Below are positions 26,783-37,358 of a DNA stretch of 64,000 nucleotides, piece by piece. The stretch comes from Favolaschia claudopus. Its lineage: Eukaryota > Basidiomycota > Agaricomycetes > Agaricales > Mycenaceae. Under the pieces are notes generated by a model, which saw only the letters and a program-made list of their open reading frames with translations, was not told the DNA's origin and did no database searches. Within the stretch, counting starts at the first letter, position 1. Each line of letters begins with the position of its first letter. The position numbers and the translations under genes are program-made. Where the stretch lies: positions 682,001 through 746,000 of the forward strand of contig JAWWNJ010000040.1 of the NCBI GenBank assembly GCA_037176885.1. The letters run 5' to 3'.

Positions 26783-27218
26783 TAGTGTTGCCGGAAGCTG
26801 GAGCTAGCTCCGAGCTGAGTTCAACTCCAACTCGACCCCTTCCCAAAAGCGGCACCTCGAGGTGATGCCAGCTCGCCTCGACTCCACCCTCGTCACCCAA
26901 AGCGGACGACGTGACATTTCCGGTGGTGTGACTGAGTGACATCACACTCCCTCCCCAGTTTCTGTATTGGCCGTTTCTTGGCCGTTTTCGACGTAAAAAA
27001 GGCAGTTTGAGCTTGAAGAGAGCTCAGAAAACCTTCCACATGAAAATTTGGTCCATTCTCCCCTATAATTTTGCGCTTCGGGTGGAAAGATGAACCCTGG
27101 GACACTAGATTCCCATATCTGGTATCAGCTCCGAGCCAGCTCCGCTCAACTCGAGCTGACAGCGAGCTGATGGGCAATCAACTCGAGTTCAGCTCCAACT
27201 CAGCTCCCGGCAACACTA
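26783..27218. mobile_element. MITE-like element, inverted ends TAGTGTTGCCGG
   Basis: A 436-bp sequence with inverted ends of about 17 bp (TAGTGTTGCCGGRAGCT), flanked on both sides by GTT. Its subterminal parts are packed with short alternating AGCTC/GAGCT and CAACTCG words on both strands. It encodes nothing. Superfamily uncertain. Confidence 0.6.
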
Positions 27219-28384
27219 GTTGACAAAACCCCGTGATTTTCTGTCAAAAGTCACGCGACTGATGGCCTGGCCCTCTTTTCAAGTATAGGATCACTCCGCT
27301 TCAAAATCATAAAATAGAAATTTTTACGATACCCAAGTATGAGATTCGTGGCAAACGTGATATAGACGAACACTAAAGGTAAATAGGAAACAAGAATGGA
27401 CTACATAAAGTAAACAAATATTATTATTTTATATTTATCTCTTAATTTGTGTTGGCTGCCGGCAGTAGCTAAGTTGCACGAGCACGGGAAAAAAACCAAG
27501 AAAAAACGGCAATTTCGGTTACTTTTAAGTAGTAGCCGAGCATCGGAACGGGACCAACATAACTCGATCGATCAAGCATGTACGTGACCGTGACCCTTGG
27601 CGTCATAGAGCCGACCTTGACTTGTTCCGTGCCGACTGCTTCATTTTCGTTTCTGAACCTGCTGCCGACGGGTTCCACCGGCCATCTATCGGCTATTCTA
27701 TATATAGTCGTTTTCGTTTTCGTTTCTAGTATATACTCCACCTGGAATGTGTTGTTGCGGAGATCTGAGCGATCGAAAAGCGACCTGGGTCGCTCGCACA
27801 AACTCTCTAATGCGTTTAATGAACAAAATCGAGTCCGGTGACATGAAGCGGGAAAGAAAGTCGATGTCGAACTTCGACGCACTCACGCGTCCGTTAAATA
27901 AAGTGTGAAAAAGGAAAGGGGAAACTGGAAGAGGGGCGCCAATGAATAGAAAGTGAAGGAGGAGAATGAGGCCTGTAGCTTTAGCCACCCACGATTCCGA
28001 AGGATCGATTCCTCAGGAATTCTGTGGCTATCCTTGTCATTCCTTAGGATTTATCGGGACAGGCTTCAGGAATTTGAAGGAATCGCTCAGAATGCCAAGG
28101 TTTCGGAAGGATTTGCACAGAGTTACAAGGAATATCAAGGATTTGTAGTGATTCATATGCAAAATAGGTTAGGTACAAAGTCGAATGTTTTTTGTCCAAT
28201 GGCGGCCTTCATAGTATGGTAAAGACTCAAGCTTGGCACCGCATACAGACGAGAAACACGTACGCAAAAGGAACCAAAAGACATATATCAAAGTGTCGGA
28301 TGAGGTGGCTATCTGCCTGGATGTGAGGTCCAGCGAGACTGAATCACATGCGACGACTCATGCCGATGAGAGCCGCTAGTGCGG
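27219..28384. other. No gene seen
   Basis: About 1.2 kb without a supportable coding region. The open frames here overlap each other on both strands and resemble no family known to me. Around 27970-28145 the words AAGGAT and AGGAAT recur, a weak low-complexity pattern. Copy-1 equivalent 3174-4340. Confidence 0.6.
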
Positions 28385-28735
28385 AAAGTGGGGAACTTCT
28401 CCATTCCGAGGGTGATGGCAAAACGGTCCAGGTTCCCACGGTGGGTCATTGTTTTACCCTTCCCCAAGGGGGAATCCCTCGGCCGGGAAAACGCGTTTTC
28501 GGCACCCAGAAAAGCCTCGGAATGACCGATTTTTCATTTGTGTGGCCCCTAGGTACCTTAGTCACGTGGGGTTGGCTGAGAACAGGCCGTCAAGCGGCAA
28601 CCCCGCCATTCCAAGGGTGATGGCAAATCGGTCGCCAGACCGATTAAAGCCGATGGCCTCGGCCAGTAGAACCCTCGGCAACTTGAGGCTGTTCCCGGTG
28701 AAATAAAGCCCTCGAAATGACCGATTTTTCAAGCC
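28385..28735 (+). repeat. Dispersed repeat, two diverged head-to-tail copies
   Basis: The segment at about 28385-28535 (marked by AAAACGCGTTTTCGGCACCC) is repeated in diverged form at about 28590-28735. Both share a GTGATGGCAAA core and a final AATGACCGATTTTTC. A third, inverted copy lies at about 46560-46740. The nature of the parent element is unknown. Confidence 0.75.
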
Positions 28736-28739
28736 ACGG

Positions 28740-28883
28740 GTCCCATAGCTCGTCATCATGAAAATCACGACTCCGAGTCATGATGTTTTGTTATGAATTT
28801 CCGGTAAATCATCATGAATTTCCGGACAAATCGTCAGAAAAGTCATGACGAGAAACATCATGAATTTCATGACCCACAGTGAA
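28740..28883. repeat. Fragment of a CATGAATTTCATG-rich element ending CACAGTG
   Basis: Repeated words such as CATCATGAATTTC and TCATGACG, with a terminal CCCACAGTG, resemble the right end of the CACTGTG-bounded element at 48383-49107. No left end was found here, so this is probably a relic. Copy-1 equivalent 4690-4842. Confidence 0.5.
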
Positions 28884-29199
28884 AAATTTGGCCGCCGGCG
28901 AAAACTCCGCCACTGTCTTCCATTGTTCGGAGCTTCCATTTTCGGGCCCATTGTTGACATGGAGAGCCAGATCGGATTTGTATGTTTTACCAGGCTTCCA
29001 TTGTTGGCTCCATTGCTCATGTGTCAACAAATTGTCAATCCGCGCTTCATAAAAGGAATACACAGATCGAGGCTGCGCCGATATCCTTTTCCTGCCCCCA
29101 TGAATACTACCACCACCGATTTCATAGAGGCTACTTGGTCGCCTGCACTCGTACCGGCAGTAGCTAACTCTGGAGTTTACCGCCCAGACGTCCGCAGCT

Positions 29200-29982
29200 A
29201 TGAATTCTGCCGTAGGGACTCTCGTTATTTTTAACGGCATAAGCTACAACGTATTCATTCGTTCGAAAGCTTGGACAGAAAACCCTTGGCTGTTACAGAA
29301 TAATAACTCCCCTTGGGGCCCTATGATTCCCTACGTGCCCCATACAGTAACAGACCCTGAGTCTGCGTGGGCAGCTTCAAACTCAAGCCCTTGGTCTTTG
29401 GGAGGTGATGCGCAGGTACCGGGTAAATACGTCATCCCAATCTGCGATGCCTTGCGCTGATTATCTAGCTCAGAAGACTGGTGCTTCAGATTATGGTCGG
29501 AATCTATGCAAAGCTGCGGAACCCCCACCATTAGCGAAGACGCAGCGCCGGTTTCTCATTCCAATGCTTCACCGCTCGCTGTTGCAGTTTGGAGGAAGAA
29601 AATGCATTCGAAATGCAGTAATTTGCAGTTGGATTTCACGAACAACATCAAACTTTGCGCCTCATTGGCGCGTGGACTATCGTATGCAAAAGATTATATG
29701 CTTATCTTAATGGCATCGCTTACAAGACCCAGAGCATTGGTAGATCCTGAGGTCCCTGCCCTCAGGAAACCGACAATCTGGACATGGCCATTCCTCTTGA
29801 AGCTTGCCCTGTTGGACGAGCCCCTAAGCATTCAAGAAATCATTGCTGAGTTCACCAAGAGGTTCACATGGTGCAGAGGGTTGGACGCATCTTGGAAGGT
29901 GCGGCTTCCTCAACGAAGTCTGACTTCGAACTTCGGGCTAAAAGATGTATTCATATGCAGAAGTCTATTCGAAGCTGTCTGA
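29200..29982 (+). CDS. Candidate spliced gene, weak forkhead-like C-terminus
   Basis: Two exons, 29200-29422 and 29474-29982, are separated by a 51-nt GTAAAT...CTCAG intron that removes an in-frame TGA. The joined frame is 732 nt, 243 residues. The N-terminal half is rich in Trp, Pro, Ser and Asn. The C-terminal third has the pattern LLKLALL..PLSIQEI...F..RF.W.......SWK followed by LTSNF, which is compatible with a degenerate forkhead winged helix. That reading rests on pattern only. An overlapping frame from the ATG at 29100 is an alternative beginning. It lies between repeats with no transposon hallmark of its own, so it could be a host gene fragment swept into the unit. No function is claimed. 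Confidence 0.4.
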
Positions 29983-30906
29983 CTCGGAAATCGTGCTTTG
30001 TGAGCATTCAGAGACGTTCCACGGTGGGAAGGGCAGGTAAATGGGAATGGCGACCAGACCTGTAGCGCTGCTCAGATCCATGTTGCCAACGCCTGTTTAG
30101 GTGTAGCTACAGTTGTACACACACAAAAACTGACGAAAGAATTATGTAATTATTTTATCCCGGACAGTGCACCAATCCACGGATCTCTGTTCGAAATCAT
30201 CTAATATTAATTCTATTGAGCTGTTGGCCCGCAAATGTCCAAAGTTGCGGACCACTCAAAATTTTGGTTCGCCCCGGGAAGCTCCGTCAAAGGGTTTTCC
30301 CGGAAATTGGGTTTTTGAGGGCATTCTTTTCAAAATTTCCCAATGTCAATTCTCTTCGGATCACTCGGGGCAGCAGTTGCAAAGACATTATCGGCACTTT
30401 TCCAGGCAACGAGTGGTTCCGGTCTGGCCGATCACACCCAATCTACAAGACTGTATGTATTAGGTAGTCCGGAAATATATTTTGTGTTATTTATCTTGCT
30501 GCGTGAATGGGTATAGGATAGAGGTGAGCGCCCGATACAGGGCCTCGCAGGGCGCCTACTTATGACCAGCTATAACCGCTATAAATGGCTATAAGCAAGG
30601 GGGAATCGGGATTCGAAAAGCGGATACTTATCGGGTCGACTTATTTTTTAAGGCCTCGGCCAGACCCCCCCTCCCCTCCTATGAGTAGTACTTTCCCACC
30701 ATTGCTAGCATGCCGCGCTGCCGATCTGACAGCCGTCTGCGGCAACTTCCGAAATACACCTTTTTCTCTATGTTCGACTTGACCTTATACATAGGGTTGC
30801 TGTGCTTTATGGGGTGCTCCTGAAATATACTGAAGCAATCTGGACTGGCTATCCTCGGAGCACCATACAAATTCCAGTGTTTAGCTCACTATCAACATCA
30901 CTACTA
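29983..30906. other. No gene seen
   Basis: More than 900 bp without supportable coding or RNA features. Short unrelated open frames only. Copy-1 equivalent about 5941-6865. Confidence 0.6.
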
Positions 30907-31344
30907 GAGACTTTGCGCAGAGCCACCGGGAGCCACCCGGTGGCTCTCACGGCATGCGCTGTGGAGCGGCTACGCGCTATGGTGGCTCATTCGGTGGCTG
31001 GAAGAACAACTTGAAATTCATTTTCTTCGGCATTTTTTCATCCCCCTGGATGACCTCGAAGCGCTAGGCTCCCAAACCCCCAGGAAGCACACCAAGGTTC
31101 CACACCAACCGTCGGTTTTGCAAGAACCGGCCAAAAACGCACCAAATAAAGCGGGAAACTGGTAACCTAACCACGACACCTCACTACATTGAGGTATAGT
31201 CACAGAGGTACCATGTAAATACTTGAAGCCCCACCTGCAACGCGGGCGACGAGCCACCAAACGAGCCACCATATGCTGTAGCCGCTGCACAGCGCATGCC
31301 GTGAGAGCCACTGGGTGGCTACCGGTGGCTCTGCGCAAAGTCTC
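30907..31344. mobile_element. TA-flanked MITE with ~95-bp inverted ends (GAGACTTTGCGC)
   Basis: Begins GAGACTTTGCGCAGAGCC and ends in its reverse complement. The arms are about 95 bp with few mismatches and are rich in GAGCCACC/GGTGGCTC words. It is flanked by TA on both sides (30905-30906 and 31345-31346), suggesting a Tc1/mariner-type target. 438 bp, non-coding. Confidence 0.75.
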
Positions 31345-31730
31345 TACTGCTGGTATATTTTGATTGCGGTGAGTGTCTCTCTATTGGCTATATAGCCCTA
31401 ACACATACAGAAAATTCTTGTTTTTGAGGACTTGGCCTTCGAAAGGACGAACGACGGACGATAAGCATTATCCAGAGTCTTGTGACACCAAGTCACGAAG
31501 TGATGTAACGTGCCTACCCAAATCCGGAAGTTTATCGTCGCTTTGGCTCCCTTGCGTCAAAATACCTAGTGAGTGATACACTCGGAGGAATGCACGTGGG
31601 AGTCATCACTCTGACTCATCGCGTCTTTTTCTTCTACCACCACCACCATGCGCGTTCCTTCGCCCGTGCTCTCGTTTTTAGTTCTCCCACCCACCTCCCA
31701 TATACATTGCATGTACATAGAGTATACTTA
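31345..31730. other. No gene seen
   Basis: Short spacer between two inverted-repeat elements, including a CCACCACCACCATG run and TTA at its right edge, which is the target site of the next element. No supportable gene. Copy-1 equivalent 7304-7690. Confidence 0.55.
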
Positions 31731-32090
31731 GAGCCTGTTCGGATACCAGTAACCGTTACAGTAACCAGTGGCTGTTTTCCTTATACGGTACCCGTGGAAA
31801 TGTTAGGTGAGGTCGATGAAACTGTGACTCCTTGTGACACTGGGCGTCAAACCACCCAGAATACCTGCTTTTGATCGCTGGAGCGCGATTTCTGAGGCAT
31901 TTTTTCTTCAGCTCGTGTCAAAAGTCATAATGCTCAATAATATTTATAAACATGCATATGGGATGTTGCGGACACAATCGACAACACAGGAGGTAACCCA
32001 TCCCAAATGGGCTGTCACGCTGGAGAAGTGCCGAGGAGACGATGGATTTCCACGGCCACCATATAAGGAAAACAGCTACTGGTTACTGTA

Positions 32091-32114
32091 GTAGGTAGGT
32101 AGGTAGGTAGGTAG
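32091..32114 (-). repeat. LINE 3' tail, (CTAC)n on the minus strand
   Basis: On + this reads GTAG(TAGG)n. It lies about 200 bp beyond the stop codon of the minus-strand reverse transcriptase and directly abuts MITE sequence, so it is best read as the short simple-repeat tail of the LINE in place of poly(A). Copy-1 equivalent 8051-8074. Confidence 0.6.
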
Positions 32115-32320
32115 TATTACACGGCACGGTCCGAATCACGAACGCCGGTTTCCGAGGGTTATCCCGGTGTACAAAGCAAGTACACAAATTACACCATCGC
32201 CCCCGGACCTTTCTCCGCCTCATCAGCCCCATGACGCCGACCCCACGAGCTTCCCCGTCCCCAGCGGTAGAACCAACTTGACGAACAAAGGCAATAATAA
32301 ATGAAACCTGAAATCAGTGC

Positions 32321-35300
32321 TCAGAAACCGACAGACAGAACTCTTGAAGGGCGTCGCAGTGGTACCGCGTAGAAAGCCTCGAGGACTTCATACACAAATT
32401 TTCCAACCAGAATGATCGTTGAGCGTTCATAGATAATAGCCTTTAGGAATTCAATACTTGAAAGGCGGGCCATTTTTGGCTGAAGTTTCGGGACGGCAGA
32501 AAGGAGCTTGGGGATAAACACATTGCGTAGTGCGACAACCTCGGGCGAGGCTACACATTCCAGCAGTGCGTGTTCTGGGCTCTCAACTGAATCACAGAAA
32601 CGACAGTAACGCTCGTTTCGGGGAACCGGCGGATGTGCATGATCAGCGTACCTCAATTTCTCTAAAGCGAGACGATGGGTTGACAACATAATTGAAGTCA
32701 GCGATTCACGGTGACTTTGCGTTGTAACCATAGAAAGATAATGTCTCATCAATAAAGTAATTTGGGCGGCAGGCTTGTCCTTGAGTGGTTCTCTGCGTCC
32801 ATGCAGTAAATAGAGTCTGTCCATGGCGTCAACCTGTTGCTGAAGCCATTGAGTTGCGCATGATTCGACTTGTTGACGATAAACCTTGACAGAGTCAACG
32901 GTTGCATTGTCAAAGTCGAGAACAGGACCTGCAAATGGCAATTTGGCCGCTGCTTTCAACACATCTCCGACCCAAGATCTTTTCCCTTTTTTGTGGAGTT
33001 CGATGGAGCTAATCAAACACGCGTGGGCAAGATGGAGTACTGATAGAGTGAGGATATATTGCAGGTAGCCAAGCAGCAAGAGAAAACGACGAATTCTGAG
33101 CGGCATAATTCCGGTTTCGGTGAAAAGGCATACGAGTATAGATCGAGAATGAAGGTTCAATGCTTGACGCAGAAAATCAACTTGAACATCGCAGAGCTGT
33201 TTAACATGTACGTCCTCGGAATCAGGCATTAACTCGCACCCATGTATCAGGTGGCAGTCAACGCGAGCCATGTACAGAGTTTTGAACTGCTTTGGGTTCA
33301 AGCGGCCAGCCGAATCTTCAATTCCCATTATTCTATGCGCGCAGTACCTTGCCGTACTTGCTTTTGCCTTGTAATGATCTTCAAACATGTTGCGGGATTG
33401 GGTATTCAAATGCACCCCCACATATTTCTCTTGGTTTTTTATCGAGAGCTGAGTTGAGCCAATTCGGAATGAGGCATCAATCGGTGCGGGTCCAAAAATG
33501 AGAATTACGGTCTTGAGCATATTGACCACGATGAAGTTTTTGGAGCACCATTCCGCGAGCGCGTTGAGTCTGCGCTGCAATCCGGCTGCTGAGGTAGACA
33601 TCAGAAGAATGTCGTCGGCTTGAGCAAGTATTGCGATCCGTATATTCGAGAGGATGGGGTCGTCGACATCGGGGAACATAGTGAGATCAGCCATGAATAA
33701 GTTCCACAGGACTGGTGAAGCAGGATCTCCCGTTAGAAGTCCAATGAAAGCTTTGAATTCCTCTGAATTCTGATCACCATACCTCACATAATACTCCATT
33801 CTTTCGTATAACATGCGCAGCCAGTCAAATATTGCGCCGCCCATTCCCATGCGTATCAGTTTTAACCAGAGAGTCGGATGATCGGTAGAGGGGAAGGCAT
33901 TCGTTGCATCAACGGTAGCGACATATAGAGTCAATCCTTTAGATCTTGCCCATTCCTTGACACAACGTAAGATGAAGGGGTTATTATTCGTTCTGTACCC
34001 TTCTCGGAAGCCGTTCTAGTAGTCAGGGATGAGTCCTCGTGTGTTAGCCCAGTCCGTGATTCGTTTGTGGATAAGCAGAGTCAGAAGTTTGAGTAGACAG
34101 CTTTCTAGCGCGATGATTCTGTAGCTGTCAGGATTTGTTTTGATTTTTCCTTTCTTGAGAAGTCCAATGATGACCGTACGAAGCCAGATTGACGGGGCAT
34201 CTTTTCGGCGAACGCATTCGTTGCATAAATACACCAGTGCATCATTGGGTATCTCGAGAATTTCAGCGTATACAGTTGCATCTTCGCCCGAAGCACTGTG
34301 GAGGCCGTGCTTTCGAATTTGATCCTTCGCCCACTCCATATCTTCTTCCGAGCATTCTCGCGAGAAGAAGCCTTCTTCGGACGTATCCGTCGTTGATGGC
34401 GGGATGAGGTCAGCAAGCATACGATTCATCCTGTGCTGGGTCGCATCGAAAGCAGCCGGAAGCGTCAAAGGTGGGTTGAGCCGAGTCTTGAATACACCTC
34501 TCAAGCTCTCTGCGGAGACGCAAGGTTGGATTGGAGCAGGATCGGAGAGTTTTTTGATTTCTTTCCAAAAGACACCCGCGGTCGGCGCGTCGAGAAGTTT
34601 GTGATGGATCTGGTCGCGTCGTTGAAACAGCCGTTGTCGACTTCGATGGGGAGCCGGGTATTCAGGCCTTTTTGCGGGCGTCAATACTTCGGCAGGGCCG
34701 CTGTCATTTGGTAGTGTTGTGGTGATTTTTTCGACATCGAGCGATGGGACACAGTATGCGGCAAGAATGGTTGGCTCGAGATTGTTCGGGACATTGGAGC
34801 GGGGAAGTTCAGAACCATGAACTGCCAGTTGTTTCGCGGCGAGAAGGAATTCGGTAAGTTTGGCATCCTTTTTGATGTGAATAAACTCGATAGGCGCCGT
34901 TCGAGCCCGAATCCATTGGATTACTAGCTTCAAGACATCGCCGTTTGCACATCGCCACCCACAAGCATCGTTTTTGAAGGCGTAATATTTGATTGAACGG
35001 ATCGCATATTCTGATCGAGTCAGGATTTTGAGTGTCTTTGTCTTCGGGGCGTTCTGCACAGCAAGTAATAAAGCAACGAGATCAGCTCTTGCATTATCTT
35101 GTTTCCCCCATACACGGATGTTGCGATTCAGAGGAGAGTTGATGCCAAAGAAAGCCGCAGCCCCTGCGCTCGCAGTGTGCTTGTTCTGATTCCGAGCCGC
35201 ACTGAAGATGGCCACTGTGATCGGCGCCGTCGTGAAGAGAACTGGACCGTACAGAGAAAGGAGTTTTCCCTCCTCGTCTTTACCGGCCTCGAGTGTATTA

Positions 35301-35745
35301 ATAAGCAGACGATCGAGTTCGGAGTTTGAAGGCAATTCAACCTCTTCTCGTTTGCGTTTGCGTGCGCGAGCAGTTGAAGCGTGAAACAAATTTTCATCAA
35401 CCTTCATTTCCAGCATTATAGCAGCGTGATCAAAGCCAGAGACCAGTGGTTCCACATCATAAGACATGATATCGGGTAGCAAAGATCTTGAGCATATCGC
35501 GTAGTCGATCACAGTGCGGTGGTTGCCTTGGAATGAAGTGTATTCACCGGTTCGAGGACCAAAGCATACCGCTCCGCTGACGAATACTAGATCATAATCG
35601 GCGCAGAGTTTGAATAAGTAACGGCCACGGGTCGAAGTAGTTGAATCCTTCGAGTTCCGAATGGGGTCGTGGACAGACGGCATTCCAGAGCCAGTTCGTG
35701 CATTGAGGTCGCCCATCAGAACGATACGAAAGCCGCCCGAGTAGG
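32321..35745 (-). pseudogene. LINE ORF2: endonuclease C-part, RNase H-like domain, RT, zinc knuckle
   Basis: Encodes the replication protein of a non-LTR retrotransposon. From 35716 the order is: an endonuclease C-terminal half (MGDLNAR and SGFDHAAI motifs), a basic linker, an RNase H-like fold (34817-35224), then a reverse transcriptase. The RT has a premature TAG at 34016-34018, exactly where the conserved Gln of the RT motif (DYxNGFREGYR) is expected. It continues in the same frame through FPSTDHPTLW, GDPASPVLW and the catalytic AQADDILLM box to 32321. A CCHC-like motif (CRFC...H...C) lies near the C-terminus. The RNase H segment keeps the fold pattern (NARADLVALLLA, TRSEYAI) but has Ser, Asp, Arg and Lys/Ala where the catalytic Asp/Glu residues belong. 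The N-terminal endonuclease part is absent in this orientation and appears inverted at 35746-36069. Confidence 0.85.
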
Positions 35746-36069
35746 TAATTTCTCGAAATCGTGGGGTGGAGTTGCTAATGTATTCAACAGTGAACGAATA
35801 CCATCTTCAAAAATTCGCAGTGACTTGTCTGGCCCCGATTTTATGACAACGCAAATCGGTGATATTGTTCTTTTCAATGCCTACCTTCTACCCGAATCCT
35901 CAGACTGGACTTGTGATCTCGAACGCGATCCCTGCCTCGCACTCGCGGCCGCCATCGCTACGGCCTACTCGGGCGGCTTTCGTATCGTTCTGATGGGCGA
36001 CCTCAATGCACGAACTGGCTCTGGAATGCCTTCTGTCCACGACCCCATTCGGAACTCGAAGGATTCAAG
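35643..36069. repeat. Inverted duplication at the LINE 5' end
   Basis: About 103 bp (35643-35745) recurs as its reverse complement at about 35966-36069, with one mismatch seen, around a loop of about 220 bp. The loop and right arm, read on +, encode the upstream half of the endonuclease (pattern IVLFNAYLLPESSDW then GGFRIVLMGDLNAR). The minus-strand body starts at the same MGDLNAR motif. So the 5' part of the LINE is inverted relative to the rest, with a short duplicated overlap. Copy-1 equivalent 11603-12029. Confidence 0.85.
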
Positions 36070-36465
36070 TAAGTACTTCGACCGATTCGAATTTCAGGCC
36101 GTGATGCCGTGCGTAGCCGGCAACGGCATTGGCCGGCAGCCTCATGCCGACAAACAGTCCTTTTTTGATATGCACACCAGACCCAGTCACTGCAACAGGA
36201 AACATACATATATTGGACATAGAGAAAGCTGTTCTTTGGTTTGCGGTGTCATAATCACTGTTTCCTTCATTTGGGGTGATTTATATGACTTGCCGCGGTA
36301 GCCGACCCGGCAGGATTGCAATTTTTATTTTGAAAAGCCTCAAGATTTTCTGGAACAGTTGCAATGAGTAATTTCGGTATCCGAACAGGCTCTTAGGGTC
36401 TCTGGTAGCTCTGGTTACCTTGCTGGTGACCCCCGCTTAGCTTAGCCGAGGTAACCACCGGATTC

Positions 36466-36847
36466 CAGTGGCGGCAAAATCTGATGTCACCTCCAAAAAA
36501 GGAAATGTTTATCAAACCGCCTCTAATCTGCCCTTGCCATCGCCGTCTGGGGGCGACAAGGGCACAGATCCATTGGCACAGCAAATACACTGCGCGTGGA
36601 AGCAAGATTGAGAAAGATAGGTACGTTCATTGAGGAGGACTGGGCCAAAGATGGTTGGAAAGTCTTGCCCAAAAAGTGTCAATTTTTGAGGTATCCTAAG
36701 ATAGAAAAGGGGCGCATGTGTTTTAAATCTATGTCTTGAATGCACTGTGAAAGGTCCGCCCACAGAAAACAGGGCACAGAAAAGAAAACGAGTTGAATTG
36801 ATGAGAATTTCGTTTTTTGGGGGTGACATCAGATTTTGCCGCCACTG
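36466..36847. mobile_element. MITE with inverted ends CAGTGGCGGCAAAATCTG
   Basis: A 382-bp non-coding element whose ends are reverse complements over about 40 bp. No target duplication is recognisable. On the right it abuts a truncated copy of another MITE. Confidence 0.7.
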
Positions 36848-37176
36848 TTTGTGCTTACATTTGTTGACGATTCTGTCATCGGCAAAGCCGGGAGCACCAC
36901 TTTGTGGGGCGTTGCCGTACCACATCAAGTGCCGCTGGTCTCTTGTTTTGGCCCTTGCTCGCAAGTCATGGCCCTGTCGAGCTCTGGGCAAGTAGCAGCT
37001 GAGTCTTAATCCTCAGTTCTGTTAACTCCCTGTTTTTCCTGGTGTTCTCTGGGTGGTGGAAGCAAAACTCAGATTCGGCTGGAGTGGAGCTGGTGACGGG
37101 AAGCAGAACAAAGGTAAGCACAAACGAATGAGCACCACTCGATCAAAACCCGTATATATTGTTTCCAAAACGGCTG
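36848..37176 (-). mobile_element. Truncated CAGCCGTTTTGG MITE
   Basis: Matches the family found complete at 43640-44018 and 59825-60202 but in opposite orientation. It lacks about 49 bp at the side touching the CAGTGG element. The intact end finishes AAACGGCTG followed by TA (37177-37178). The missing 49 bp is not on the far side of the CAGTGG element, so a simple insertion does not explain the break. Copy-1 equivalent 12808-13136. Confidence 0.75.
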
Positions 37177-37358
37177 TAAACATCAAGTTTGTTTCTGGCA
37201 CTCGATCCGAATTGTAAAGGGTCGATTGTGTGTCCTTGCTCGTCACCCCGCCTTCTATAATGTTGATGAGGCTTTTGGCGAGTTCGACTGGATTGACTTG
37301 GGATTGACCGTATTTTTATTCCGCTCGGTCGATTGGATCCTGAGCTACAAACTCCGGC

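Larger units (their letters stand above)
31731..36392. mobile_element. Tourist/Harbinger-type element (TTA flanks) enclosing a LINE
   Basis: Inverted ends GAGCCTGTTCGGATACC (17 bp, perfect) are flanked by TTA on both sides (31728-31730 and 36393-36395), the target duplication of PIF/Harbinger elements. The left 360 bp holds a second internal inverted repeat (31757-31785 against 32065-32092), as if a small MITE lost its right tip. The remainder is LINE sequence on the minus strand. About 320 bp at the right (36070-36392) holds no recognisable gene. Confidence 0.65.

Noticed and set aside
32091..32114. (TAGG)n run as a telomere-like array
   Set aside because: Fungal telomeres are usually TTAGGG. 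The run is only 24 bp and sits just beyond the end of a LINE, so a retrotransposon tail explains it better.
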